Part shown: piece after piece, positions 16,101 through 23,426 of the stretch
Layout of the letters: every line of letters begins with the position of its first letter
Numbering within the stretch: the stretch's first letter is position 1
Origin: Stramenopiles sp. TOSAG23-2
Lineage: Eukaryota > Sar
Reading direction: 5' to 3'
Assembly: GCA_900128395.1 (NCBI GenBank)
Contig: LT649359.1
Location: 1 to 33,249, forward strand
DNA: 33,249 bases
Program-made: the position numbers and the translations under genes
Notes under the pieces: generated by a model
Told to the model about the DNA's origin: nothing
Databases searched by the model: none
Seen by the model: the letters and a program-made list of their open reading frames with translations, nothing else

Positions 16101-18451
16101 CCGCAATCCTCAAATTTACCCACCGATGGTTGGTGTATACTGCCTGGAACCCAACTAGAACAAGGGCATGTATAGTTGCATTGCACGTATGCACCACTTT
16201 GTTTCCTATGCGCACATTGTTGCTCATTACGTCTATATTCTTCAAATATAGGTTTACACAGCTTTCCACTTCCATCATGACATTGACAAGCTTTTGGTGG
16301 AGTCCGGGAACATAAATCTAAATAGACATCGGAATAAACTACATTTTTCTTAATATAAACGACTGGCCCATTGCCAAGTGGCTCCATGATTGTTTTATTA
16401 TATTTATTTTTTGCATCTTCAGATTCCCACATTGTAGAACCTCTTTCCATACCTTTTGAAAAATCTAAATGTTTCACATTCCCTTTTAAATTTTTATCCC
16501 GTAATGTAATACTAGTGCTTATAGGAGAGCTAGTTGTATCTTGAGCTGTTGCCCCGTAATTCATCAATTGTAATGTCGTTTCAACATTGCCCCGTGATAC
16601 AGATGATTCCAATGCATTGAAATGGAAATTACCATATCTGCGATTAATTATACTTGGTGGTATCATAAATTTGATAACGTCATGATGATGCGGTGAATTC
16701 AAAAATGGTGATAGCAGCAATAAAAGCATGTCGATATTTCCCCTTTCGGAAGCTAAAACTATGGCATTTGGGGAAAATTCTTCGATATTGCGCGCCTTTG
16801 AACCATTGTAATTATTTTTTAAAAGCGACGTAAATGGCGAAACACATCTTGATTTTAAAAGTGTTGCCACTCCATTCATGTCGCCCGCTACGACATACTT
16901 GTTTAAAAGTTTACTGTCAGAACAGAGTGGGCAAAAATATTTGTTTGTATATTCATACTGTTCATTGTATCGATGAGCACATGAAACATGGTAAGAATTA
17001 CCACAACCATGACAATGAACGCGTGAGTCTGGATGTATTCGATCGTTTCTATAATACCCACCATCGATTTCACCGCACATAGCGCAACTGGGAAGAGGGT
17101 TCACATCAGAATTCATTTCCTCAATCAATATACATTCTCGTAGTAACATAGCATCTTCCAAAGGAAATTTGCGAAGAAATTCACGATTATTAATATCTTT
17201 ACGATCCTTTATTTGTATGTCCAACAAAGTTCTCCTAATTTTGAATTCAATTTTTTGATAAAACGTTTCGGTATCAGTAACGGAAGAACTATTGCTACTG
17301 TTATTATCATCATTATCCTCGTTTGGGAAAAACATTTTTAACTCCTCAACTATTCCATCTAATACGTCCGGCCTATTAATAAAGGCAGTTTTTTCAAATT
17401 CTTTCTGTGCTTGTAAAAATTGCAATTTAGCTTTTTTCTTTTCAGCTCGTTTTTTCTCTTGTTCTTTCTTTTTCTCTTCACGTCGTTTTTCCCTTTCCCT
17501 TCTCCTCTTTTCTTTTCTTTTTAATTTCTCTTTTCTTCTTCTTTCTTTCTCCAATGCTTTTCTTTTCTTTTCCCTGTTCTTTTCTCTTTCCTTTTCTAAT
17601 GCTTTTCTTCTCCTCTCTTTTTCCATAGCTTCATCCGCCTTTTTCTTCGCTCTTTCAGCATCAAGTTTTGCCTTTTCTTTTGCTTTTTGTTCCCTTATCA
17701 CCGCAGCCATTGCCTCTTTCTGTTTCCGGCTTTGCTCCCGTTCTCTTTCCCGTTTTATCCTCTTTTCCTCCTTTAAACGGGCTTGTTCAATGGCTCTCTG
17801 TTCTTTTATACGCGCCTGTTCTTCTGCCCTTTTTTTTCTTTCTGCCTCTCTTTCAATCCTATCTTGACGCCGTTTTTCTTCTCTTTCGATCTTATCTTTG
17901 CGCGCTTTCTCCTCCCTTGCCTGTTTCAATTGTCTAGCTATTGCTTCCTCTTTTGCTCTTCTCATTCTTTCTTCCTCAATTCTTCTTCTTTTCTCGAGCT
18001 CTAGCGCTTCTTTGGTGCGTTTTCGCTTTTCTTCTTCGCGATCCATTATTTTTCTTTTTCTTTCATTAATAGCCTGATTAATCCCGTCTTTTATAATATT
18101 TGTACTTGGTTCCGAACCAATAAGCCGTAGATGCGAGACTGGCACATGGGCCTCCCAAGGTGTCCCATCATCTTCATATCCATCAACGTTATAATATGTA
18201 CCAGCTGCAAAATTGGTATTTTCATTTAATATACGACAAGGATAATAATTACCATCGTTCCACCTGACTTCAAAAGTATATTCCGCATCCGAGTCACTTT
18301 CTTCGTTGTCATCAGTAATATTATTGTTAGTAGTAGTTGTAGTTTCTACTTCTGAGTCATTAGAATTAGTCTTTTCATCCTCGATATTTATTTTCATAGT
18401 GGTAGTAGTGGTGGTACTGTTGCTATTTGTATTTCCCATATTATTTTCCAT
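13112..18451 (-). CDS. Large G9a-like SET-domain histone methyltransferase with PHD, ankyrin and Tudor-like modules
   Basis: A 1779-aa chromatin protein in a single exon. In order: a Tudor-like module (about 57-112); a very long Lys/Arg/Glu coiled coil (120-360); a PHD finger (about 454-512, CAMC...CHGC...CPLC); ankyrin-type repeats (about 515-640); a cysteine-rich pre-SET (about 710-780); a SET domain (about 785-910) with the core motif GFVNHRC near 860 and the terminal ILTTNYWKG near 898; post-SET CLCGDC near 922-927; a CxxC...CxxC knuckle (about 1010-1040); long acidic runs (1075-1200); two more Tudor-like modules (about 1273-1328 and 1352-1403); and two similar modules at about 1488-1575 and 1635-1716. 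Zinc-finger, ankyrin, pre-SET and SET in this order is the layout of animal G9a/GLP, which methylate histone H3 Lys9, so a similar substrate is inferred. The usual NHSC reads NHRC, and the motif Y(D/E)YG is altered to NYWKG, so activity needs testing. Several internal ATGs exist near the start (Met1, Met5); Met1 is the first in frame. Confidence 0.85.
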   Translation of the reverse strand: MENNMGNTNSNSTTTTTTMKINIEDEKTNSNDSEVETTTTTNNNITDDNEESDSDAEYTFEVRWNDGNYYPCRILNENTNFAAGTYYNVDGYEDDGTPWEAHVPVSHLRLIGSEPSTNIIKDGINQAINERKRKIMDREEEKRKRTKEALELEKRRRIEEERMRRAKEEAIARQLKQAREEKARKDKIEREEKRRQDRIEREAERKKRAEEQARIKEQRAIEQARLKEEKRIKREREREQSRKQKEAMAAVIREQKAKEKAKLDAERAKKKADEAMEKERRRKALEKEREKNREKKRKALEKERRRKEKLKRKEKRRREREKRREEKKKEQEKKRAEKKKAKLQFLQAQKEFEKTAFINRPDVLDGIVEELKMFFPNEDNDDNNSSNSSSVTDTETFYQKIEFKIRRTLLDIQIKDRKDINNREFLRKFPLEDAMLLRECILIEEMNSDVNPLPSCAMCGEIDGGYYRNDRIHPDSRVHCHGCGNSYHVSCAHRYNEQYEYTNKYFCPLCSDSKLLNKYVVAGDMNGVATLLKSRCVSPFTSLLKNNYNGSKARNIEEFSPNAIVLASERGNIDMLLLLLSPFLNSPHHHDVIKFMIPPSIINRRYGNFHFNALESSVSRGNVETTLQLMNYGATAQDTTSSPISTSITLRDKNLKGNVKHLDFSKGMERGSTMWESEDAKNKYNKTIMEPLGNGPVVYIKKNVVYSDVYLDLCSRTPPKACQCHDGSGKLCKPIFEEYRRNEQQCAHRKQSGAYVQCNYTCPCSSWVPGSIHQPSVGKFEDCGRRPLDQGVTTHLQIMEDGGKGFGIKILQDVEENQFICEYVGELISTKEMEKRDNVSYTWSIEANIHIDAIKYRNIAGFVNHRCKNYNLEPRKILSHQGHPRIAFVANRKIKAGEILTTNYWKGNIKSGKSTSLFDNCLCGDCNGNNDGAREDSCVSPLSVTSSTSTTTTTTTTTTANNMMDGSSGSSNSSGNRRSNGDDDSRNSDSSGIIYAYDDIRVRRNTSRVAVSKNRCERCNVHLNDLEIVNRTGSYNSYCLKCIERLNSSRQAILRKTGVIQCKDSSDSDDGFCTEDLALSEQSNEEEEEEEEEEEESSEEESSEESELSEQESEEGEEDEEEEEDDGGGGGGDDDQEEEKELEGEENMEEEVEEEHNDNEGDFSTILEEKRDENNLAEDEGDSSIDEENEEDDNNNVINLVKDDYSNDNISNDLDGGSVNDIAISGGGGGGGNKHDNNNVGKLSSAPSSSLLSGNLLKSSSSSSSSSTRKVGSRRSSRTRYETGQIVQCSWGPEWIKAKIITMLYDGRFVVRYLDGSNDERTVIREQLHDINTKAPSRYWSGKGKNVAKKRKSRRTSFSQGQKLYIKYDGNWHKGVIINKFFDGTFEVQYDEDLVTKRVTRDSLHPLGSPPPSIGGEIIDLSNSTSEDSSSEGSDDEEEDTEENSNGSSSNSSSSTSTKKKNSNLLTVDEVKHGEFGIVQFGMDEVCKKLGAKSYVGFVFCRRGIIRKGKILPNGLIKCHDDDEALPCTRWFSKQCPSINTPAFRFKECFLVNVDGKKMPNKLDLYAFRRGVSLTSNDTHEETELNDDNDGSSKTGQNFSTNGKATTEVFNSNDTRIRQNARKIRKTTFNQIFRTFCAKKYLGIEYTCRNRVFEGKMNIDGQMIGVNNSLMEPYQWESKVAQSKAKYFGKYASIVSVDGRKLSSKYNILNLRRGSLTVEDCDIVKDDEDSDKELELNNNDNCSFSSTTKKRKNVYNKSHDKDGDSSGSTKRRKTEELKK

Positions 18452-19303
18452 TATTATTGATATTATTTACCAAAAAATTATTACGTCGTATTACGACTAT
18501 TATATTTTATTTATATTAATATTATTATTATTACAATCATCAACTCAAAAAATATTAAAAATTTGTATAGACAATTATAACTGCTTTCACAAGACAATTT
18601 TTAATATATACAAAATGAATGGAACCGATCCGTTGATGAATGTTGATTGAAATCCTGATCCATTTTCCGAAAACATAAACAGGGGGGGCAAAAATATATA
18701 TATTTATAATAAAAATTGCACAATAATTCAAATCTTTTTTTTGTTTGTTTTTTTTTTTGTTTGTTGTTGTTGTTGTTGTTTTTGTCGGGCTTCTTTCTGA
18801 ACTTCTCGTTTTGTATACCTGGTAGACTACCAACATCAGTGACCTCCTGCGGTATAATAAGTGGTAAGTGGTAAGTGGAATATTTTGATAGCGAGAAGAA
18901 CACGCGGGATGTCCGTATAGCTCTAAATCTGGGGGGCGCGTCATAACACAACAACAGCATTTTTTTTGCGCAATCCTATTACACTTTCTTCTTCTTTGGC
19001 GTTCAGTTATAACGTCTTCTTGCCGCAACAATGCTGTGTAGTGCTAAATAGGACGAAGTAATCTATCTACATACATATTATAATATAATATATAATAACA
19101 ATAAAAATATATATTTTAGTAGTAATAATAATAATTATACTATTATTGTTACAAAACAACCTGAAAAAAAACAAAAGATAGAAGTAGATATTATTTATGT
19201 AACGAGAATTAATGTAAAAAAATAAAAGAAACACCGCGAATCAAAATAATACCTATTAATCGTATTCAAATCGATTTTTGCCGTTGAACAAAAACCAAGT
19301 CCA
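18452..19303. other. Divergent region upstream of the SET and ODAD1-like genes
   Basis: An 852-bp spacer. Near the SET start is GTCGTA-T-TACGAC (18485-18497). It also holds a (GTT)n run (about 18757-18781), a poly-G tract followed by A-rich sequence (about 18681-18697), and a 7-bp tandem repeat GTGGTAA (18861-18874, partial third unit). A frame of 158 codons on the minus strand (18555-19031) crosses these repeats and lacks an ATG at its beginning, so no gene is called. Confidence 0.5.
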
Positions 19304-21301
19304 ATGTCTTTAAATGATTGGGTAACACGTCAGGCAAAAGGGGGAGGTCAAGATGATAAAAGTAACAAGAGGCGAAGGAAAAAGCCAAAACAGTTTGATG
19401 ATGAGAAAACAATGATGTATAGATTGCGTTTTGCTGGTAAATACGTTGAAGATAAAAAAAACACGTTTGATCGCATATCTCGGGGCCCAGATAAACGTGT
19501 CCATGCTTCTAGGGAAGCCCGGCGACGTATGGTCCAAGAACAAGAAAAAAGAGAAACGGAGGCACGTAAAATTAAACGAGTCCAAGCACGTGATAAGGCA
19601 ATATTAAGAGAGTTAAACTTAGGTGAATTTGAAAAAGCTAGGACTGAGCAAAACGTAGCAAGCGCATTTCAAGAGAAGTTTGGAGTGTTATCGGAAAAAT
19701 ATGCTTATATAAGTAAAGTTGAACAACAATTGACAATAAAGTTACAACAGATAGAAGATTCACGCACTAAAAAAGTATTGGCAAATAGAGCAACACCAGC
19801 CATGCTAACAAAAGATGTTGAGATGTTGGAACGCTTAGTTTTAACGCGCCAACAGCGAACAAGTTCAGTAGACCATAGAAACGATATGAAAAAAAATCGC
19901 ATCGATGGACAACGTCTTACATTGGTGTTGCAAAAAGAAAAACTTACGAAACTGTTAAACAAAAGAAATGAACGAGAAGCGTCAATACGACGATTGTTGC
20001 TAAAGGAACAGGAAATGTCTAAGGAAACAGAAAAATTCGATGTAACAAATAATGCATTGTCAACACTATTATCAGAGGATGCAAAAGCATTTAAATTAAA
20101 ATGGAAAAAGCAGATGCATTTGCTTCACATGGCACAACAATCGAAGAAGAAAAATGCTGTAAAAGACAAGGGACACATAGAACACGCCAAGAAGATAGAT
20201 ATGCTACGAAGAAAAGCATCGTTACATGCAATGGAACGGAGTAAAGAAAAATCAGTGAAAGAAAAGCGTAAGCAGTATATAGACTCCATGGAAGAGGCAT
20301 TTGAAACAATTACACGTGAAACTGGGATAGAATCCTTGGATGAACTTGTAGATACATTTTTACGATCCGAACATAGGAATTTTAGTGTTTACAACCATAT
20401 TAATGAATTAAATAGAAATATAGAAGAAGCAGTAGCACAGACACGGATATTAAAGACTGAATTAAGCCGCTATTCAAAACAATATAGTAAATCGGGAGTA
20501 TCAAGAACCGAAAAAGTCAACGAATTAAGTAAAAAGAGAGAGAGATTAGAGCAAAAAGCGCAAGAGTACATAGCTAGTACAGAAAAATATGAAGCAGTTT
20601 CGAAAAAAATACAACCGTCGATGTTAAAATTATTTTCAATGATGGGATGTGATCAACAAGATCTAAATAAAGAATTAGTGAAAAATGGTATAAATGATTT
20701 AAATATTCAAAGTGTGCTGGGAATTATGGAACAACAAGCGACAACGATAGCGAACTTGTATAGAACATCGACTGGGGATCAGGAGGAAAAACCAAAAAAG
20801 AAAGATAAAGCGTTGGATGATGGTAGTGCAGTAATTGGGTTATTATCAGCTCAGTCTGTCAAAGCACCTATGCCACCATCGTTTGGTGATTTTGATCCAG
20901 ATGGAAATGAACAAGGAAAGCATGGTAGTAGAAGAGGAAGCATGCTGACGGTAGCACCTGTGGATGTCACAAACGTAAGACTTGATGTAAAACAACGATT
21001 GGAAACAGGTAACTACAGGAAACATAGAGTAATACGCCGAGTAAATGCCAATAATTTAAGTAACGAAGAAAGAGAACAGCAAATGAAACAAATCAAAGCA
21101 ATGCAAAAAAAACTCAGGAAAGAGAAGCAATCAGGAGACGATTCCGATTTTGATTCTGATGATGAAGATAAGCATCATCAAAAAAGTAGAAGAGCTACTG
21201 GTATGGCTGGGCGTAGATCAAGTATAGCAATAAATGATGATAAGGAAAATAAGAAAAAAAGGCGACAATCTAGTGTTGGCATGAGAAGGGTTTTGGTGTA
21301 A
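19304..21301 (+). CDS. ODAD1: Outer dynein arm docking complex coiled-coil protein (ODAD1/CCDC114-like)
   Basis: A 665-aa, Lys/Glu-rich, largely coiled-coil protein. The most telling part is residues about 338-385, ETGIESLDELVDTFL followed by FSVYNHINELNRNIE, which matches the conserved block of the CCDC114/CCDC63/DC2 family (a T/S-G-x-x-D-L-x-x-L-V-x-x-F-I pattern followed by a NxINE motif). A second family-like block, GINDLNIQSVLGIMEQQ, is near 463-478. Length agrees with CCDC114-type proteins. These proteins fix the outer dynein arms to the doublet microtubules of motile cilia, so the organism is expected to have beating flagella. The C-terminal 170 residues are disordered and Lys/Ser-rich. 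Assignment to CCDC63 rather than CCDC114 cannot be separated in a protist. The 5' leader is AT-rich; the 3' end faces the UBX gene across 132 bp. Confidence 0.8.
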   Translation: MSLNDWVTRQAKGGGQDDKSNKRRRKKPKQFDDEKTMMYRLRFAGKYVEDKKNTFDRISRGPDKRVHASREARRRMVQEQEKRETEARKIKRVQARDKAILRELNLGEFEKARTEQNVASAFQEKFGVLSEKYAYISKVEQQLTIKLQQIEDSRTKKVLANRATPAMLTKDVEMLERLVLTRQQRTSSVDHRNDMKKNRIDGQRLTLVLQKEKLTKLLNKRNEREASIRRLLLKEQEMSKETEKFDVTNNALSTLLSEDAKAFKLKWKKQMHLLHMAQQSKKKNAVKDKGHIEHAKKIDMLRRKASLHAMERSKEKSVKEKRKQYIDSMEEAFETITRETGIESLDELVDTFLRSEHRNFSVYNHINELNRNIEEAVAQTRILKTELSRYSKQYSKSGVSRTEKVNELSKKRERLEQKAQEYIASTEKYEAVSKKIQPSMLKLFSMMGCDQQDLNKELVKNGINDLNIQSVLGIMEQQATTIANLYRTSTGDQEEKPKKKDKALDDGSAVIGLLSAQSVKAPMPPSFGDFDPDGNEQGKHGSRRGSMLTVAPVDVTNVRLDVKQRLETGNYRKHRVIRRVNANNLSNEEREQQMKQIKAMQKKLRKEKQSGDDSDFDSDDEDKHHQKSRRATGMAGRRSSIAINDDKENKKKRRQSSVGMRRVLV

Positions 21302-21433
21302 AAAAAATATACGAGTCGTATTAACAAGAGATACGAAACATATATATACGAATTCGTACAAATATCATATATATGATATTTATATCATATTATTGCATTT
21401 TATCAATATTCTTGCGCTCTCTTTTTTTACTCT
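21302..21433. repeat. Convergent spacer with three palindromes
   Basis: In 132 bp there are ATACGA-G-TCGTAT (21309-21321), the perfect palindrome TACGAATTCGTA (21347-21358) and AAATATCAT-ATAT-ATGATATTT (21360-21381). The first starts 8 nt after the ODAD1-like stop. This is the densest concentration of such repeats in the window. Confidence 0.7.
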
Positions 21434-22714
21434 TCATTTCTCATTCATATACATAGCTAATTCAACAGTACCACTTGGCCATAATTTTAAAGCATACAAT
21501 GTATTTCCCTTGCTATCATCATAATCCATATTTACTGCTGGAAACATTGTCGTATTTTTCAAAATCCATTCACCTGATGCAATTTTCATTGGAATGACGG
21601 AATTTAAGCTACCTAACCAATTCAATATACTATCTTGCAAGGAGCAATCAGATGGAAAACGACGCGTATATCGTTTTTCACTAATGACAAATGTAATCTT
21701 AGTTTGCTGGCCTTCCCCAATTGTTGGTTCTGCTGGACATCTTTCAAGATATTCCTTACGTTTCTGTACTTCCATACCACCCAATGCACTATTACTATTA
21801 ATCGTTAACAATTCCATGATACGATTAAATTCAATTTCTTTCAATTTCCTTTGATACATCTTTGATTTTTTTTGATCTTCCAGGACTGATGATGCAACGT
21901 ACAATAACCCAATATCAACCCTTGGCATAAATAAATGTTCATCCGTTTTTTGAAATCCAATTAAGACTAAAAAATCAGTTGCACCAGGTGTATATCGTAT
22001 TGTTCTCTCAAACTTTTTATTAGACCAACGCAATTTTCGATATTTTTCATCATTTGGCTTATCACGTATTGTTTTTATAATCGTTATACAAGTATCGAGT
22101 GCAATTGGATTTGCACTTAATATTTTTGCTTGTTTTGTTAATTTTTTTTCAATAGGCTTTTCTGAAGCTACTTTTTTATTGTTATTATTTTTATTACTAT
22201 TCAACGTTAAATCAATTGTATTGTTAGTTTTATTCATCGTGCTAGCATTTTTGCTGTTGTTCTTCACAGGTGAGATGTTTTTCCGTTTATTATTATTATG
22301 ACTTTTATTCTTTTTATTACTTGCTTTGCCAGTTTGTCTCCATGTCATGCGATTTTCAGCAGCAGCAAGCATAGCTTCTCTACTTGCAGTTGAATTGTTG
22401 CTATTATTACTACCACGTCTACCTGAGTTATTTTTTGGACTATAACCAGTGCTATTACCACCACCACGATTGTTTGTGGCAGCCCGTTTCTTTGCCATCT
22501 CCTCTTGATTTTTTTGACGCAAAATAAATGCAATTGCATTCTCAACATTGCCGTTACATTGTTCCAACGCAATTCTACAGCTATTTGTATCGAAACCCAT
22601 ATTCATCATTTGGGTAATTTTAAAATCAATATTACCACGTGTTGATGATGATGATGAGGAGGCGCCTGTTCTGCTTCCAGACCTTCCAGACGATGATGAA
22701 TTTTTATTTCCCAT
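21434..22714 (-). CDS. UBA-PUB-UBX domain p97/Cdc48 cofactor
   Basis: A 426-aa protein linking ubiquitin to the AAA ATPase p97/Cdc48. A UBA domain is at about 31-68 (MMNMGFDTNSCRIALEQCNG), followed by a Ser/Asn-rich linker (70-195), a PUB domain at about 205-290 (IKTIRDKPNDEKYRKLRWSN, then PGATDFLVLIGF) that normally binds the p97 C-terminus, and a UBX-like beta-grasp fold at about 340-426 (TKITFVISEKRYTRRFPSDCSLQDSI ending LWPSGTVELAM). The p97-binding loop Phe-Pro-Arg appears as FPA, so the UBX contact may be weak and the PUB domain may dominate. UBXN6 has PUB plus UBX without UBA, and UBXN1 has UBA plus UBX without PUB; this protein has all three. A nuclear-style KKNKSHNNNKRK patch lies in the linker. 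The stop is TGA. Confidence 0.85.
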   Translation of the reverse strand: MGNKNSSSSGRSGSRTGASSSSSSTRGNIDFKITQMMNMGFDTNSCRIALEQCNGNVENAIAFILRQKNQEEMAKKRAATNNRGGGNSTGYSPKNNSGRRGSNNSNNSTASREAMLAAAENRMTWRQTGKASNKKNKSHNNNKRKNISPVKNNSKNASTMNKTNNTIDLTLNSNKNNNNKKVASEKPIEKKLTKQAKILSANPIALDTCITIIKTIRDKPNDEKYRKLRWSNKKFERTIRYTPGATDFLVLIGFQKTDEHLFMPRVDIGLLYVASSVLEDQKKSKMYQRKLKEIEFNRIMELLTINSNSALGGMEVQKRKEYLERCPAEPTIGEGQQTKITFVISEKRYTRRFPSDCSLQDSILNWLGSLNSVIPMKIASGEWILKNTTMFPAVNMDYDDSKGNTLYALKLWPSGTVELAMYMNEK

Positions 22715-23022
22715 TGGCCTCTTTTTGTTAGTATATATATTTTGTGTTTCTAAGTAAGAATAATATGTTTATGTTATCGATTTCAAATAATTGTGGAAAT
22801 GGAATAGATTGATTTTCCTTTTTCTAATTCTTCTTTTTATTCTTTTTATTCATTCAATTTTTTTTTGTTCAATATATTTTTTTTGATTGTTGTTTATGTT
22901 GTGATGGATGATTTAGATTGATTGATGTATAATTATTGGCACGTTGTTTTTGTTCCATGGTTTTGCATTGTTGTTCTTGTTTTATTGTTGCCTGTCCTTC
23001 CACCTTCACATAGCATTAGATG

Positions 23023-23093
23023 GGATTGCTGGATTGCCAGATTTCCTGGATTTCTGGATTGCCACTTAAAAATTGCCGAATTTCCGAATTGCC
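23023..23093. repeat. Degenerate 8-bp tandem repeat
   Basis: Units GGATTGCT, GGATTGCC, AGATTTCCT, GGATTTCT and GGATTGCC follow each other (23023-23063), then after 8 nt ATTGCCGA, ATTTCCGA and ATTGCC (23072-23093). Period is 8 bp with one 9-bp unit. It is less AT-rich than its surroundings. Confidence 0.65.
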
Positions 23094-23174
23094 TGTGCCA
23101 AGGTTTTGCCGAATTATGATAGTAATTATTAGAATAAAATGCTGGATGGATGGATTATTTGCATGATGCCAGCT

Positions 23175-23202
23175 GCTGGGCCAGCTGGCCAGCTGGGCCA
23201 GC
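23175..23202. repeat. GC-rich near-palindrome sharing a 16-mer with the 7.5-kb repeat
   Basis: GCTGGGCCAGCTGGCCAGCT is followed by GGGCCAGC; the centre CCAGCTGGCCAGCTGG is a perfect palindrome. The 16-mer GGCCAGCTGGGCCAGC (23187-23202) also occurs at 7467-7482. Such GC-rich strings occur nowhere else in the intergenic DNA of this window. Confidence 0.75.
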
Positions 23203-23426
23203 ACAACATAGCTTTACGCACATACCAGCATATATACAACAAATTCAAAACAAAAAAACAAAAGAAGCCTCAACAAAACAACATCATTCCAATCATAGAG
23301 AATATAAAAATAATAATGCAGAAAATAATAATATAGATTTATTAAGAAAACGAAAACACACATATATATGACATACATAGAATTGTTGTATATATATATA
23401 TATATTAATAATAGAAAGAACGAAAA

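Larger units (their letters stand above)
22715..23426. other. Divergent region between UBX and FAD oxidoreductase genes
   Basis: A 712-bp spacer with A/T runs near the UBX start, a degenerate 8-bp repeat block at 23023-23093, a GC-rich palindrome-like patch at 23175-23202 and a (TA)n run at 23389-23405 just before the oxidoreductase gene. No gene was seen. Confidence 0.5.

Noticed and set aside
17292-17867. Long plus-strand frame opposite the SET gene coding Ser/Phe/Leu-rich protein
   Set aside because: It is the antisense reading of the Lys/Arg/Glu coiled-coil codons of the SET protein; its composition (F, S, L, A runs) follows from that and it has no recognisable domain.
18555-19031. 158-codon minus-strand frame upstream of the SET gene
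   Set aside because: It lacks an ATG at its start, crosses (GTT)n and poly-G low-complexity tracts, and shows no domain; better explained as spacer.
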